Source: Pyrenopolyporus hunteri (lineage: Eukaryota; Ascomycota; Sordariomycetes; Xylariales; Hypoxylaceae). Taken from it: 64,000 nucleotides of DNA. The stretch covers positions 2,728,001-2,792,000 of the forward strand of contig CADCXC010000004.1 of the NCBI GenBank assembly GCA_902806595.1, given 5' to 3'. Both the position numbers and the translations under genes were made by a program. Positions 32,018 to 42,270 of the stretch are shown here, one piece after another. Numbering within the stretch: the stretch's first letter is position 1; every line of letters starts with the position of its first letter. The notes under the pieces were generated by a model. That model made no database searches and was not told the DNA's origin. It worked only from the letters and a program-made list of their open reading frames with translations.

Positions 32018-33590
32018 ATGGAGCTCACCTTGTTGGCGATCGTCGCCTCTGGATTCTTGGTCAGGCTTCCCTTTGATCCTATTCGAAATTATAGCTAACG
32101 GAGACCTAGTAGATCCCCTTTGGCAGCTGCGAGAAGCAAGTCACAGACGATATATCCAGCTGCGGGAGTGCGTGGATGCCGAGAGAAAATGTTACGATCG
32201 CGCAGGGAACCGACACGCGCAGAGGCTTCGGCGCGGCGGTGCAAACCTTCTGCAGTGCCGCAAACGGGCAGGTAGTGAAGCCGAGTGGGTATCTTTCTAT
32301 GGCGACGGAAGTCTTCCTCAATGGTGGCAAGGACCCCTCTACGCACGGCGTTTTAGGCTTCGTTTACTGTAAGTTTATCCGCACGAGAAGTAGAAAAAAA
32401 CTTTGCCGAAGTCTAATATCAGTTTAGTCGAAGTCCATAATAAAGAAAACTCAGATCATACTATTACGAGTTAGTGCCACTATCTACGAGCTATATGAGA
32501 CGAACTTTACCGCTGACACAGATCAGTTGACGGTTGTAGACAATATCTCTTGGCACTGAGCGCCGACGGCGGTAAATGCTCAGGAGAGACTAACCACGAT
32601 ACCAAAGGTGGTACTTGGCAGGTAGGAAATAATGGCGTGTCTTATCATGCTCTGGGCAACGAGGTACCGCCGAAGCAAGATGCGATCAATAAGCTGTTTT
32701 CCGGTGCTGCTCTAAGCACACAAAGCGTCAATAAAGGGTCGGGTGCACCTCTGAACCCTTGGCCTCTGGATTCTTTGAGCAGTGTCAGGCCTACGACATG
32801 CCATAGCCATAACGACTACGATCGAAACATCCCCATATACTCCGCCCTGAGTGCGGGGTGTATTGGCATTGAAGCCGATGTGTTTTACTCAAACGGAGAC
32901 GTCATAATCGGCCATATCCTTCCCACTCTTGGACGGACGTTGACTGTGCAGTACATCCAGCCGCTCCGAGCCATACTGGATCATAACAATGGTGGTTCGC
33001 CTGGTAATATTGGTCTATACAAGACCAATCCCGGACAGAGCGTCACATTGCTCGTGGACTTCAAGACTTCCGACAGCCAGACCTTAGACGCCGTCGTCAA
33101 GGCGCTCCAGCCTCTTCGAGACGGGGGATACCTCAGCCACCTCGAGGGGGACAAGTTCGTCGAGAGGCAAATTACGGTCGTAGCTAGCGGAAACGCCCCG
33201 TACGATCGGATCAACTCGGGAGACGGCGTCCCCAACAGAGACGTGTTCTACGATGCCAAAGTGGACTACTGGGACTCCAAGTACACCAGCAAGAACTCTT
33301 ACTACGCCTCTGCCGATTTCGAAGACGCGATTGGGAGCCCGGGGAGCGTGAACGATTTTAGTCAGAGCCAGAGAGATACGGTGCAGTCGCAAGTCCAGAA
33401 AGCCCACGCAGCGGGTCTTAAAGTGCGATATTGTAAGTTCGATTAGATTTATGATTTCAATTGAGTAGGGCTGACGTACCTTGCAGATAATTTACCTGGA
33501 GATTACCTTTGGGAACCGCTTGCGGCCCTCGGTGTTGACCGGTTGAATGCTGATGATATGTATGCTACGGCAAGGCTTCCGCGGGTATAG
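32018..33590 (+). CDS. secreted PLC-like (AIM6-type) phosphodiesterase with extra N-terminal Cys-rich domain
   Basis: Five-exon model: 32018-32059, 32113-32368, 32428-32469, 32527-33432, 33487-33590; 449 residues. Donors are GTCAGG (weak), GTAAGT, GTTAGT and GTAAGT. Splicing at 32470-32526 removes an in-frame stop and restores one frame. The N-terminus (MELTLLAIVASGFL) is a short signal peptide. Residues about 15-190 form a Cys-rich secreted domain: SCEKQVTDDISSCGSAWMP, RRGFGAAVQTFCSA, then DTKGGTWQVGNNGVSYHALGN. From memory a similar GGTWQVG...SYHAL module ends some fungal chitinases. Residues about 200-449 are a TIM-barrel PLC-like phosphodiesterase of the AIM6 family, with CHSHNDYDRNIP, IEADVFYSNGDVIIGH, LLVDFKT and PLAALGVDRLNADDM. 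The His/Glu/Asp residues expected for metal-assisted phosphodiester cleavage are present. The substrate is unknown. Confidence 0.72.
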
Positions 33591-34418
33591 TAAATCTGGA
33601 AAGGCTAATTTTGGGTTGTTGTGTAAATCTAGGCCTATATAGCCTATTCTATGTATCCAATTCTTGAATCTCATGGGTTTCATGTATGTTAAGGGGGTTG
33701 GTTTATGTACTTGACTTCTCTTGATAGTCTAAAGCGACTTCGTTCAACTAACCCTAGAATTCTGAATCAGAACATTCATAACCCAATCGATACCTCCTAT
33801 TGCTTTGATAGGGTCGTAATGGAGTTGAAAGAGGTGTAGGTATCTCGGTATAATAACAGAACGAGCTTGCCCGAAGAGTTACTCGATTCCTCAATTCCTA
33901 CGCGAAAGTGGTAGTACAACCACCATCCTATGAAATTCTGCCAGCGTCACGATTATACATGTCACAACTTCCAGCCAATGATAACCTTTTAATTAACACG
34001 GAATTCCTGTTTCCAAGAGAAAAGATATATCGATTTCATAATATGCATATAACATCCAATCCCACCTTAAACCCCAAGCAACCGTGAATCAATGGCTGTC
34101 GATTGTTCCAAGACGGGGTCTCCATAGGTCGGGATGCACGCGCCTCATAACAAACACCTATGAGCCAACCGGATTCGGGATTCCTCGGCGCACCCCACGA
34201 CATAAAGGGGGCCTGCAGTTAGCCTATCAAGAAGAACTCCATTGGGGTGAACGAATAGACAACGTTAGACTCTCCAAAGGATGGGTGCTGTTATTGACCA
34301 ATGTTTCCGTGAGGCGATCGGATAACTGGGCCTTCGATCGCATTGGGCCGTCGTGACCAGTGCTCACCTTTTCGCTCTCTTTACAATCTCAAGCCAACCC
34401 CCAGGGCAATCTTACCGA
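33591..34418. other. intergenic, no gene seen
   Basis: An AT-rich 3' flank is followed by the 5' flank of the Cys/His repeat gene. A 90-codon frame at 34084-34356 has no support. The repeat gene's frame extends 22 codons above its ATG without an upstream ATG. Confidence 0.45.
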
Positions 34419-36377
34419 ATGTCTTTCCCCAGACAATCACCAATACTCTCACGACGCCGCGTCCGGCGGTCTGAAACCCCGCCCCCGGCATACACAGAAT
34501 ACGACGTGCAAGAAACGGGCCGACCGGCAGGCTACGAGCAAAGCATCGGAGGTGTGCCAGAACCGGATTACTACGACGCACCCGATGCGGCCCCGGCCCC
34601 GCAAGCAACCAGCACTAACAGCAGTCCCCGCTGTCAATCGACGTTCTGCTACAGGGCCGCGACGGGGGCTAGCAGCCGGTACTGTCGGAAGCACCAATGC
34701 AGCGTAGGGGGCTGCGGCGGCCGTAGAGAAAAGGGGCGCGGCAAGCGCTACTGCACCGCCCACGAGTGTTTCTGGCGAGGATGCCACGGCTGCAAGGCCA
34801 TGCCGTCGAATTTCTGCGCCCAGCACACGTGCCAGCTCGAGGGCTGCCACGAGCCGAGCCCGGAGGAGTGGTACCGCTACTGCAACATCCACACGTGCCG
34901 CGTGCAGCGGTGCGCCGGCCAGCGCGACGCCCCGTCGAGGTACTGCTCTAAGCACAGGTGCCGCAGGCACGGCTGCGCGCGCGCCTTCTCCAAGTCGAGC
35001 GAGTTCTGCGTGGACCACCGGTGCGAGGTCGAGCGGTGCGGCGCGGCGCGCGGCGACGCCGGCGGCTTGTGCCCCCGCCACGAGTGCGCGGTCGAGGGTT
35101 GCGGCGGCAGGCGGTTCGAGAAGAGCCGGTTCTGCGGCGCGCACAAGTGCGTTACGAAGGGGTGCGGCGACAGGCAGATCGAGGGCTTCCGCCACTGCGC
35201 GGGGCATAAGTGCCGCTCGTGCGAGAGGCCGTGTATCCCCGACAGCGGCTTCTGCCGCAGACATAAGTGTCGCGAGCTTAAATGCCCTCAAGCCCGGGCT
35301 GGTGGCTCGACCTGGTGCCTCAGACACGTCTGTCAGTGGATCGGGTGTGCTGAGCCCGCGCTCCGGCGGGATGGGTACTGTGGCGATCATACCTGTTCAG
35401 CTGGAGAATGTCTTGAGAGCGTACATCACGCAGAAGACGTCATTGGCGATTATTGTCGGGGACATACTTGTGTCGAAAAGGGCTGCCTTCGAGGCATGTC
35501 AAGAGTCGCGTACTGCACCGAACACGAGTGTCCACGACGCTCATGCTTAAACTCCCGGTTCTGGGCGGCTGAGCAGGGAAGGGAGGAACACCAATGCTGT
35601 AAAGACCATACATGCAGTCAAGATGCATGCTACGCGCCGGCCGTCCGCAACAGGTTGTTTTGCGAGGAGCATATCTGCCCGTACGCAGGTGGCTGCGCGC
35701 TATCCAAAGCCCCTAATCTCGGATGCTGTGAGGCGCATGGGTGCCTCCAGGAGTCTTGTCAGGACCCACGCATCCCGAACAGCTTGTTCTGTACACTGCA
35801 CGTTTGTGCTTGGGAGTCAGGGTGCCTAAGCGGTCGCGGCAGCCTAGAACACCTGTATTGCGAATCCCACACATGCGCCCGGCGCGGCTGCTTCAAGAGG
35901 TGCAAGGGGTCTTATGGTCTCTGCTCCATGCATGCATGCCGCTGGAACCAGTCGTGTCTGAGTGCGCCCATAAACTCTGGCGAATACTGTCAGCGCCACA
36001 CATGTACCAAAGACGGATGCGCCAGAGCCAGTGTAGTGGAGGAGAGCTTATGCAGTCGTCACGCTTGCTCATGGACTCCGTCGACCTGCCTAAAATCACG
36101 TTGGAAGAGAAGTAGTTACTGCGAAGACCATACTTGCGGAGAGATGGGTTGCGGCTTCGCTCGACTCCCAGGCGGATCGTACTGCGCCGACCATTCCTGC
36201 CAAGGTTCGAAATCTTGCACGGGACAAGCAGAACTCGGGAGTGACTACTGTATTGAGCATAAGTGCAGTCGGCCAAATTGCAGGTTGAAGAGCGTAGGGG
36301 ACACGCGGTTCTGCAAGAACCACAAATCTTTATATCCCCCTATCGGAGCCCACGAACTAGCAAGCCTCCAAAGGTAA
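34419..36377 (+). CDS. protein of 26 tandem Cys/His (C-x4-C-x~10-C-x2-H) repeats
   Basis: Single exon, 652 residues from ATG 34419. The first 70 residues are Pro/Arg/Thr-rich and disordered. From Cys72 to His635 I count 26 consecutive units of about 22 residues following C-x(4,6)-C-x(8,17)-C-x2-H-x, the next unit starting at once with its own Cys. Examples of the end of a unit are YCRKHQC, FCAQHTC and YCSKHRC. Each unit offers three Cys and one His, the ligand set of one zinc ion, so the protein could hold about 26 zinc ions in a rod of small knots. The layout recalls the C-x4-C-x10-C-x2-H repeats of plant and oomycete WRKY19-like proteins, but I do not recognise a named fungal family. There is no signal peptide or membrane segment. 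Early repeats (34690-35250) are encoded by very GC-rich DNA, later ones less so. Confidence 0.8.
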   Translation: MSFPRQSPILSRRRVRRSETPPPAYTEYDVQETGRPAGYEQSIGGVPEPDYYDAPDAAPAPQATSTNSSPRCQSTFCYRAATGASSRYCRKHQCSVGGCGGRREKGRGKRYCTAHECFWRGCHGCKAMPSNFCAQHTCQLEGCHEPSPEEWYRYCNIHTCRVQRCAGQRDAPSRYCSKHRCRRHGCARAFSKSSEFCVDHRCEVERCGAARGDAGGLCPRHECAVEGCGGRRFEKSRFCGAHKCVTKGCGDRQIEGFRHCAGHKCRSCERPCIPDSGFCRRHKCRELKCPQARAGGSTWCLRHVCQWIGCAEPALRRDGYCGDHTCSAGECLESVHHAEDVIGDYCRGHTCVEKGCLRGMSRVAYCTEHECPRRSCLNSRFWAAEQGREEHQCCKDHTCSQDACYAPAVRNRLFCEEHICPYAGGCALSKAPNLGCCEAHGCLQESCQDPRIPNSLFCTLHVCAWESGCLSGRGSLEHLYCESHTCARRGCFKRCKGSYGLCSMHACRWNQSCLSAPINSGEYCQRHTCTKDGCARASVVEESLCSRHACSWTPSTCLKSRWKRSSYCEDHTCGEMGCGFARLPGGSYCADHSCQGSKSCTGQAELGSDYCIEHKCSRPNCRLKSVGDTRFCKNHKSLYPPIGAHELASLQR

Positions 36378-37060
36378 AGGACCAAATTCTCTCCCCTGTT
36401 TAAGACATCGGCTTACGAGTATAGCTTCCGATCACGCACCGGCTACGGCATGATCGACCCGTTACTTGCGGCCTCTCTCACTCGTGTGGATTCGCCGAGA
36501 GAGAAGGGTCTGAAACATCCTTCTAGGCAACGCCAATGGGCGTGAACTATACTATAATTACGTTATGGAAACCGTCCTCACTCGACTTCGAAGATTGAAT
36601 TGCACTTATAGAGATTCACGAGTTGGAATTTACAATTTAATGTTTTATCATGATACGTTACTTGGTTCTGTCGCTTGTCACGACTCACGAGGCGCATTTG
36701 TTGTCGGCGTAGGGAGAGATCGGTTTGAAGGAGCGACTATATTATATAGAGACCCAAACCCTCCCCGATTAAAATGAGTGATTGGTAGACTGGTTGTCTT
36801 AGGTATAATACATAGGAGTTTATCGAATCTCCGTCAGGATCATGGAGGCACCGAGCTTCTATAGTAACAACCTGGCGCGTTATTACTATTCGGAGTTAGT
36901 AAGGCGATAATATAGGACGCCTCATTTCTTCGGCGCACCCCTTGAGTGTAACACCCCTGATCATTGCAGGGATACCGGAGTCTAGACACCGGTACCGGTA
37001 TCTGGGCGCTACTCGGGATGGATCACAACTAGGGTTACTTTTCTCCAGGGGCGATCGGGA
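36378..37060. other. intergenic, no gene seen
   Basis: A convergent region between the Cys/His repeat gene and the small secreted protein. Only short ORFs. Confidence 0.5.
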
Positions 37061-37708
37061 TCATAAGCTTAAAAATCCATCAGCACGAACAGCCTTCCCT
37101 GCGGAGATATACCACGATGCCTTACCTGTGTTCCCTGCGGGTGTCCACCGGAAGTCGTAGTTGCCATTAAACTCGCGGACGCCGATGTTCCCTCCAATTT
37201 CCAGATCGCCTCGAGACTTGAAGGAGAGCTCAACCTGCAAGGCGTCGGTGTCGGGGTTGCAGCCGTACACGACATTCCAAATAGCGCGCGGGTCCCCACG
37301 CTCGGTCATGAACATCTTGGTCGTGTTATCTTTCACCTCGTACTGTATAGGGCGTAGATTCGACCTCGTTAGCTGGTGTGATATATACCCAGGTACTTGG
37401 GAAGGATCTGTTCGGCTTACCTCTCCATTGATGACGGCGCGGCGGATTGGGTCCCAAGGTAGAGTGATTACACCGTCAACGAGTGTGAGTTCGCTCGTAG
37501 AATTACCCGCAGGGCTGACGAAGAGGTGTTGGTCGCCGCCACCCCAGTCCCAAATGTTTAGGAAATGATTATGGATGTCTGGGTAAGCGGCGTTCTGCAC
37601 TTGAAGGGCGAATCCTCTGGTAATGTTATTGGATAGTGTCCCCCCCGGTATGTCGCATGCCGCCGCGGAGGCAGCAAGGGCGAGGAGAGAGATAAGTACT
37701 GTATGCAT
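37061..37708 (-). CDS. small secreted protein of unknown function
   Basis: Two exons on the minus strand, 37421-37708 and 37061-37342, give 189 residues. The intron 37343-37420 is 78 bases and has no stop, so a read-through form of 215 residues is possible. Its GTAAGC donor, GCTAAC branch site and CAG acceptor favour splicing. A signal peptide covers about residues 1-17 (MHTVLISLLALAASAAA). Two Cys (one near residue 18, one in VVYGCNP) could form a disulfide. The mature part is beta-rich with ITRGFALQVQNAAYP, WDWGGGDQHLFVSP and a FNGNYDFRWTPAG ending, suggesting a small jelly-roll or lectin-like fold. I do not recognise the family. Five 12-base repeats precede the start codon. Confidence 0.75.
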   Translation of the reverse strand: MHTVLISLLALAASAAACDIPGGTLSNNITRGFALQVQNAAYPDIHNHFLNIWDWGGGDQHLFVSPAGNSTSELTLVDGVITLPWDPIRRAVINGEVSRTDPSQVPGYISHQLTRSNLRPIQYEVKDNTTKMFMTERGDPRAIWNVVYGCNPDTDALQVELSFKSRGDLEIGGNIGVREFNGNYDFRWTPAGNTGKASWYISAGKAVRADGFLSL

Positions 37709-38539
37709 GTTGGGTCAATATGGTGTTCGGTTATCTCGGGCGGTATTTCTGGGTGGAATCCCTGATGCTGGCCCTGATGCTTGTCCTGGTGCTTGATCTG
37801 ATGCTTGGTCTGATCATGGTTGTTTCTCGGTAAGAGCAACTGATTTATATACCAACTTAGACAACGTCTTGGAGCTTAAACAGAGGACCGTATGCGTGCA
37901 TGCCAAGACTTTATACGAAGTTGTGCGTGGGAATGCGCTGCTAAGGTTGTATTATCGTTATGCCACTATGCAGCCGTATTGAATCTAGACGGTCTATGAA
38001 TCTTACCACAGGAATCTAGACAGCGTGATTTCCTCAGAAGTTGTTATATTATACTTTATTTCATCGGTCAGCCGCCATTTTGTGGCTTTCGAATTGGCGG
38101 GGGATGAAATTAACTCATTAGCCATCGTCGCAACCGAGATCCTCAGCTAGATGCGACATATTTCGGACCTACCTAACCTGGGTGTGATTGGGGCTGTGGC
38201 TTTAAAGACGGTAGAAAGCTTGACTCTGTCGACCAATTGTCCTCTTTTCAATATTATGGGACGATCCTAGGGGAAGAGGTAGCCTGGAACTCTTGGGCTC
38301 AGAGAGGAGACAAGCAGGGTGGATCTAATAAGCTACGAACAGCTGATTACTGGACAGAATATCACCTGCGGGTTCTCCTTTGAACCCGGTCGGCCGAACG
38401 ACGAGTGAGTCAAAGGGGCTTGAGAATACCAAAAAAAAAGAGGCTTCAATACCTAAGTAGGTAGATATCGTCCGCCCTTCAACAGGTCCACGGACATAGA
38501 TACCTTATGTGTAGAGAGATCCGAGGACGACCTGACAAA
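37709..38539. other. upstream region of the secreted-protein gene and 3' flank of the hydrolase
   Basis: Both neighbouring genes are on the minus strand. A reversed TATATAAA lies at 37844-37851, 136 bases above the secreted-protein ATG. An ACCTAAGTAGGTAG motif lies at about 38452. Confidence 0.5.
37761..37820. repeat. five 12-base tandem repeats
   Basis: Five units of the pattern CCTGATGCTTGN follow one another (37761, 37773, 37785, 37797, 37809) with one to four differences each. They lie 50-110 bases upstream of the minus-strand start codon at 37708, so probably in its 5' UTR or core promoter. Confidence 0.75.
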
Positions 38540-39681
38540 TCATTTCGGGCCCACCGTCACCCTCTCTATGAATCTCAAAGATTCCCTCACGAACCCTTCA
38601 GGGTTCTCCTCGGCAACGTAATGCCCTGCATCCGGAATAGCCACGACCTCGTAGGTGCCTTTTTGATGCACTTCGGCGAACATTCTCTCCGCGCTATCGA
38701 GGTGTCTGCTCTTAGCCCCACTCAGGCAAAGGGCGGGCAAGCTGAGCTTTCCATATGATGCTATCCACTCCTCACATTCCTTCGCGTCCTGCTCAAACGC
38801 CCGGTAGAGCTCGAAGGCGCATCTCATGGCGCCAGGCTGCTCGTAGCATCGGACGTAATGATCGATGTCCTCGCTCCTGATTGCCGCTGTATTATAAGCA
38901 AGCTTCTGGAAGAAGTGGGATAAGTAGATACGCTCGCGGCCCGCTACGAGTGACAGGGCCAGATCTGGCACACTGTGGAAGATAAAGTGGAATTGCTGTA
39001 CTGCGTGCGCAGTGCGGCTAAATATAGGGAGGTACGTATGTTAGTATTGTATGGTACACCGGTTCTCGTAGAAACTTGGTCCTACTCACTCTTCCGTATA
39101 CACTGAGGTTCCGGGTAGAGGACATTCTCCCCAATTAACGCTTGCTACTCGCGACGGATGCTTCGCCGCCATGGCGAAGGCTACCATGCCGCCGATATCA
39201 TGCCCAATGACATGAACTGGCTCGTGAACACCAATGACATTGAGCAGGCGGACAAAGTCCCGTGCCACTTGAGTATGAAGAGTCAGCTATCGCCTGATAC
39301 CCGGTGACGAGCCGCCTAGGGAGTGCCCATATATCAGGGACAGAAGACCCCTTAACCTACTCGATTAGGAAGTTCAAACCCCCGAGACCCGTTAGAAAGG
39401 GGTAGGGGTGGTCGGGATTACGTACCGACTGATTTAGTGAATCCGATGGTGGGTTTGGTCGAGGCTCCTGCACCGCGATAGTCGGGAGCTAGGACGCGAT
39501 AGCCCGCCTCGGCGAAACGACCGATTACATGACGGAACTGGTATGAGGTTTGAGGAAAGCCGTGTATAAGCAGAATCACACCTCGCTGGGACCGACTCCT
39601 CTTGGACGGACAGTCAATGTAGGATATGCTTAACGAAGGCTCAATCTCGACAGATCGGTGTCTCCACGTATCATAATCCAT
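38540..39681 (-). CDS. epoxide hydrolase-type alpha/beta hydrolase
   Basis: Three exons on the minus strand: 39426-39681, 39090-39267, 38540-39017; 303 residues. Introns 39268-39425 (GTACGT) and 39018-39089 (GTGAGT...TAG) join the frames so that VYTED-RTAHAVQQFHFIFHS is restored as in relatives. The oxyanion motif HGFP is at residues 40-43. The nucleophile is Asp109 in VIGHDIGGMVAFAMA, the Asp used by epoxide hydrolases and haloalkane dehalogenases rather than the Ser of esterases. The cap region holds RERIYLSHFFQKLAYN. The catalytic His is in IPDAGHYVAEENP near the C-terminus. The enzyme probably opens epoxides with water in the cytosol. It has no signal peptide. Its substrate is unknown; the acyltransferase downstream on the other strand is a possible but unproven metabolic partner. 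Confidence 0.88.
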
Positions 39682-40827
39682 TTCGGTGGAATAGCTTATT
39701 CGTATCGTTGGGTTTGAGTTATTATTAGTGCCCGATCAAGGGTCACCGCTTACGGTTCACCTTCGTTGTTCTAGAAGACGTCGTGGGTCCCTGTTATTCC
39801 CTAAGCGAGACATAGCCATAGCTACGTCATACATAGTCCGTTTGTCCCATTAATTCTAACCTATCGCCTTCTATTATAAACCCAGGGGTGTTATATAAGC
39901 ATATATGGCCCAACTTACAGCCAATCAGGCCAAATGGGAACTTTTCCCGTACCGTGGTAACGAGAACCTCGGGGGATAATTTGCTGGGAATTGGCAACCG
40001 TCGGGACTTTATAGCGGAATATAAAATTTCCACCGAAGCTGTATTCTAAGGGATTGGTTACCTACAGGACGAACCACCTACTCGGGTCTGGTAGGGAACG
40101 GCATGACGGTTACAGCGTAGCCCTATTTAAATATGTACTGCTTTACGAGTCTCAAGGCCCGTCGGAGCCTGTGATAATATATATATAATAACGATACCTT
40201 CCTACTTAGCAAACTACCAACTACAAAATATTGCATTCCGTTAATATCTTGTGAAGTTTATATTACCGTTGCACAAGGATTGCCGCCAAGATATTCCTAC
40301 CGGCATGCATACCACACCACTAAAGGGATAACTACCTATTCAAGAAATCTATTGGAGAAACGGACGAGCAGGGGGGACTAGGCTGTAATATTCGCCGGAT
40401 CCAACACGGGAACATCAGGCGGTTAGGTATTTATGCCGTTTGAGGTCAAATACTGCGACTGATCCTCTATAAGACGAGAGAAATCACACCTTATGACCAG
40501 GGAGCATCATTACTCGAACCAACATCTCGTTCCAAGTTCTTATAACCCTCGCCGCACCTGTTCTCTGGCTCAGGATACTGTTCTTACCGCACACCTGTAT
40601 CGTGAGGGGTAGAGGTGCTCATTGCCCGGATTTTCCAGAAGGTTGTTCTGATAGCCTATTAAGGGGCACTTCGACCTACGCCGCATACCGGGAACCGAAG
40701 GCTTCTGATTATTGTGAGTCATTTTTAAACCCCACAAGCGAATCCCTCAACTCACATTTCCCTGGGGCAAACAGGATAGCATATTCGAAGACTCAGTTTT
40801 CCACTTCATACGACCTACTATTCGGCC
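39682..40827. other. divergent intergenic region between hydrolase and acyltransferase
   Basis: Promoters of both genes must lie here. Frames at 39827-40033 and 40602-40925 lack features. A TATATATAATA stretch lies near 40180-40190, too far from either ATG to be a clear core promoter. Confidence 0.45.
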
Positions 40828-42270
40828 ATGTCAGGAGTTATGTCAGGGCAGTTAGCCTTCGATCTTCACCCCTATGGGTGGGAAAGCGACCCAGAAGAAG
40901 AGAGACACAAAGTATCTACGCTTGATTACCTATCCGGCTGCCATTATAACAACTATGCCCTCTTTTTTCGATTATCCGATATGATGAGACTCCCAGCCGC
41001 CGCGGCGCTAAAGGAGGGCCTCGAGCTCACTATCAGTCAAGCACGGCACGTCTGCGGAAGAATCGAGAAAGATCCGGAAGGTGGTCATTCGTTCGTCAAG
41101 AGAAGGGATAGCACTGTACCGTTTATTGTCCAATGGCTCGACTCACCTAAACACCCAACATTCGATGATATCTACAACTCAAATTTCAGCTCGATTGCCT
41201 TAGGCTCGCTCGAGCTCTTTAGCATTCCTTCAATGATGTCTGATGACAGGCCACATGGCCATCCTGATAAGAGCCCGGTTATCGCTGGGTTCAAAGCCAA
41301 CTTTGTTCGCGGAGGTCTCGTCTTCCATATGCACCATCATCATTACGCCAACGATATCCTTGGCTGGACAGCCTTCACTCATCAGTTGGCCAAGAACTGC
41401 TATGCTATTCTCCACGGAACCCCTTTCCCCTCTTGGGATCCCGACTACTTTGACCGATCGCGTGTCACTAAGGATGAAGTACCCGAGGAGGAAAAGGTAG
41501 ATGGACCTCCTCAGCCGCAAACCCACCCTGACCATACCGAGGGTGTGGCACTACTATTTCACCTACCGAAGAGCAAAGCAAATGAACTCAAGAGATTAGC
41601 GACGCCCGACGACGGTTCCTTTATATCAACCTACGATGGCTTTTCCGCCTTCATATGGCGTACATTCTCCCGACTTCGCGCTCCTGTATTCAAGCCGGAC
41701 CCCTCGTCCAAGATGCTATGGATCGAAGCCGTCGACATGCGCAGGCGCTTCCACTCCCCAACCTGCCCTGAACACGCCCAGGGAAATATAATGTTTGCGG
41801 CCCGATCATCTACGGCCCCGGTCGAGCAACCGACGGTGGCTGAGGTGATTTCCGAATGGACGCTGCCGCAACTGGCGCAATATATTCGCAAATTAACCAA
41901 CAGCGTCACGCAAGAAAACCTCGACAAAACACTCGATATGATCGCGAAGATCCGAGACAAGACGGCCCTGAGCGCGCGAGTTGACTCGCACCCACCCATG
42001 TCGGTCCTCCAGACTGATCATCGTGATGCGAATGTTGCTTACGCCGACTTCGGTTTCGGAATGCCTATTACCTATCGCCACTTCTGGAACGATATAGCCG
42101 TCGGTATAATAGTAATCTACCCTCCGCGTCGGGAGTCACCCAATCCGGATGAAGGTTGCGAATTCTCCGTCTTATACGAGAAAAGGTTAGCTCACACCTT
42201 GATCGACGACCCGGAGTGGAGCAGGTATTTCGAGTATAGGGGTATTGCTTGTGAGCAAAGTCATAGTTGA
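40828..42270 (+). CDS. TRI101/BAHD-type acyltransferase
   Basis: Single exon of 480 residues; Met5 is an alternative start. The catalytic HxxxD motif is His172-Tyr-Ala-Asn-Asp176 in HHHHYANDILGW. The structural DFGWG-type motif appears as YADFGFGMP near residue 405. Other family blocks are FISTYDGFSAFIWRTFSR and MLWIEAVDMRRRF (VDxR). The length matches trichothecene 3-O-acetyltransferase-like proteins, which move acyl groups from CoA to hydroxyls or amines of small molecules, often secondary metabolites or their detoxification. No other trichothecene or polyketide gene is in the window, so a toxin pathway is not implied. It stands beside an epoxide hydrolase in divergent orientation. Confidence 0.88.
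   Translation: MSGVMSGQLAFDLHPYGWESDPEEERHKVSTLDYLSGCHYNNYALFFRLSDMMRLPAAAALKEGLELTISQARHVCGRIEKDPEGGHSFVKRRDSTVPFIVQWLDSPKHPTFDDIYNSNFSSIALGSLELFSIPSMMSDDRPHGHPDKSPVIAGFKANFVRGGLVFHMHHHHYANDILGWTAFTHQLAKNCYAILHGTPFPSWDPDYFDRSRVTKDEVPEEEKVDGPPQPQTHPDHTEGVALLFHLPKSKANELKRLATPDDGSFISTYDGFSAFIWRTFSRLRAPVFKPDPSSKMLWIEAVDMRRRFHSPTCPEHAQGNIMFAARSSTAPVEQPTVAEVISEWTLPQLAQYIRKLTNSVTQENLDKTLDMIAKIRDKTALSARVDSHPPMSVLQTDHRDANVAYADFGFGMPITYRHFWNDIAVGIIVIYPPRRESPNPDEGCEFSVLYEKRLAHTLIDDPEWSRYFEYRGIACEQSHS

Noticed and set aside
32428..32549. Apparent stop codon and frameshifts suggesting a pseudogene in the phosphodiesterase gene
   Set aside because: A 57-base intron with GTTAGT donor and CAG acceptor (32470-32526) removes the stop and returns to the same frame, so the gene is read as intact.
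34449..35390. 313-codon minus-strand ORF opposite the Cys/His repeat gene
   Set aside because: It is rich in Ala, Val, Pro and Arg, as expected from the complement of GC-rich Cys codons, and shows no domain. The plus-strand frame has the ordered repeat.
37075..37112. Possible second intron near the end of the small secreted protein (GTAAGG...CAG)
   Set aside because: It would be about 33 bases long, below the size of fungal introns, and the frame is open without splicing.
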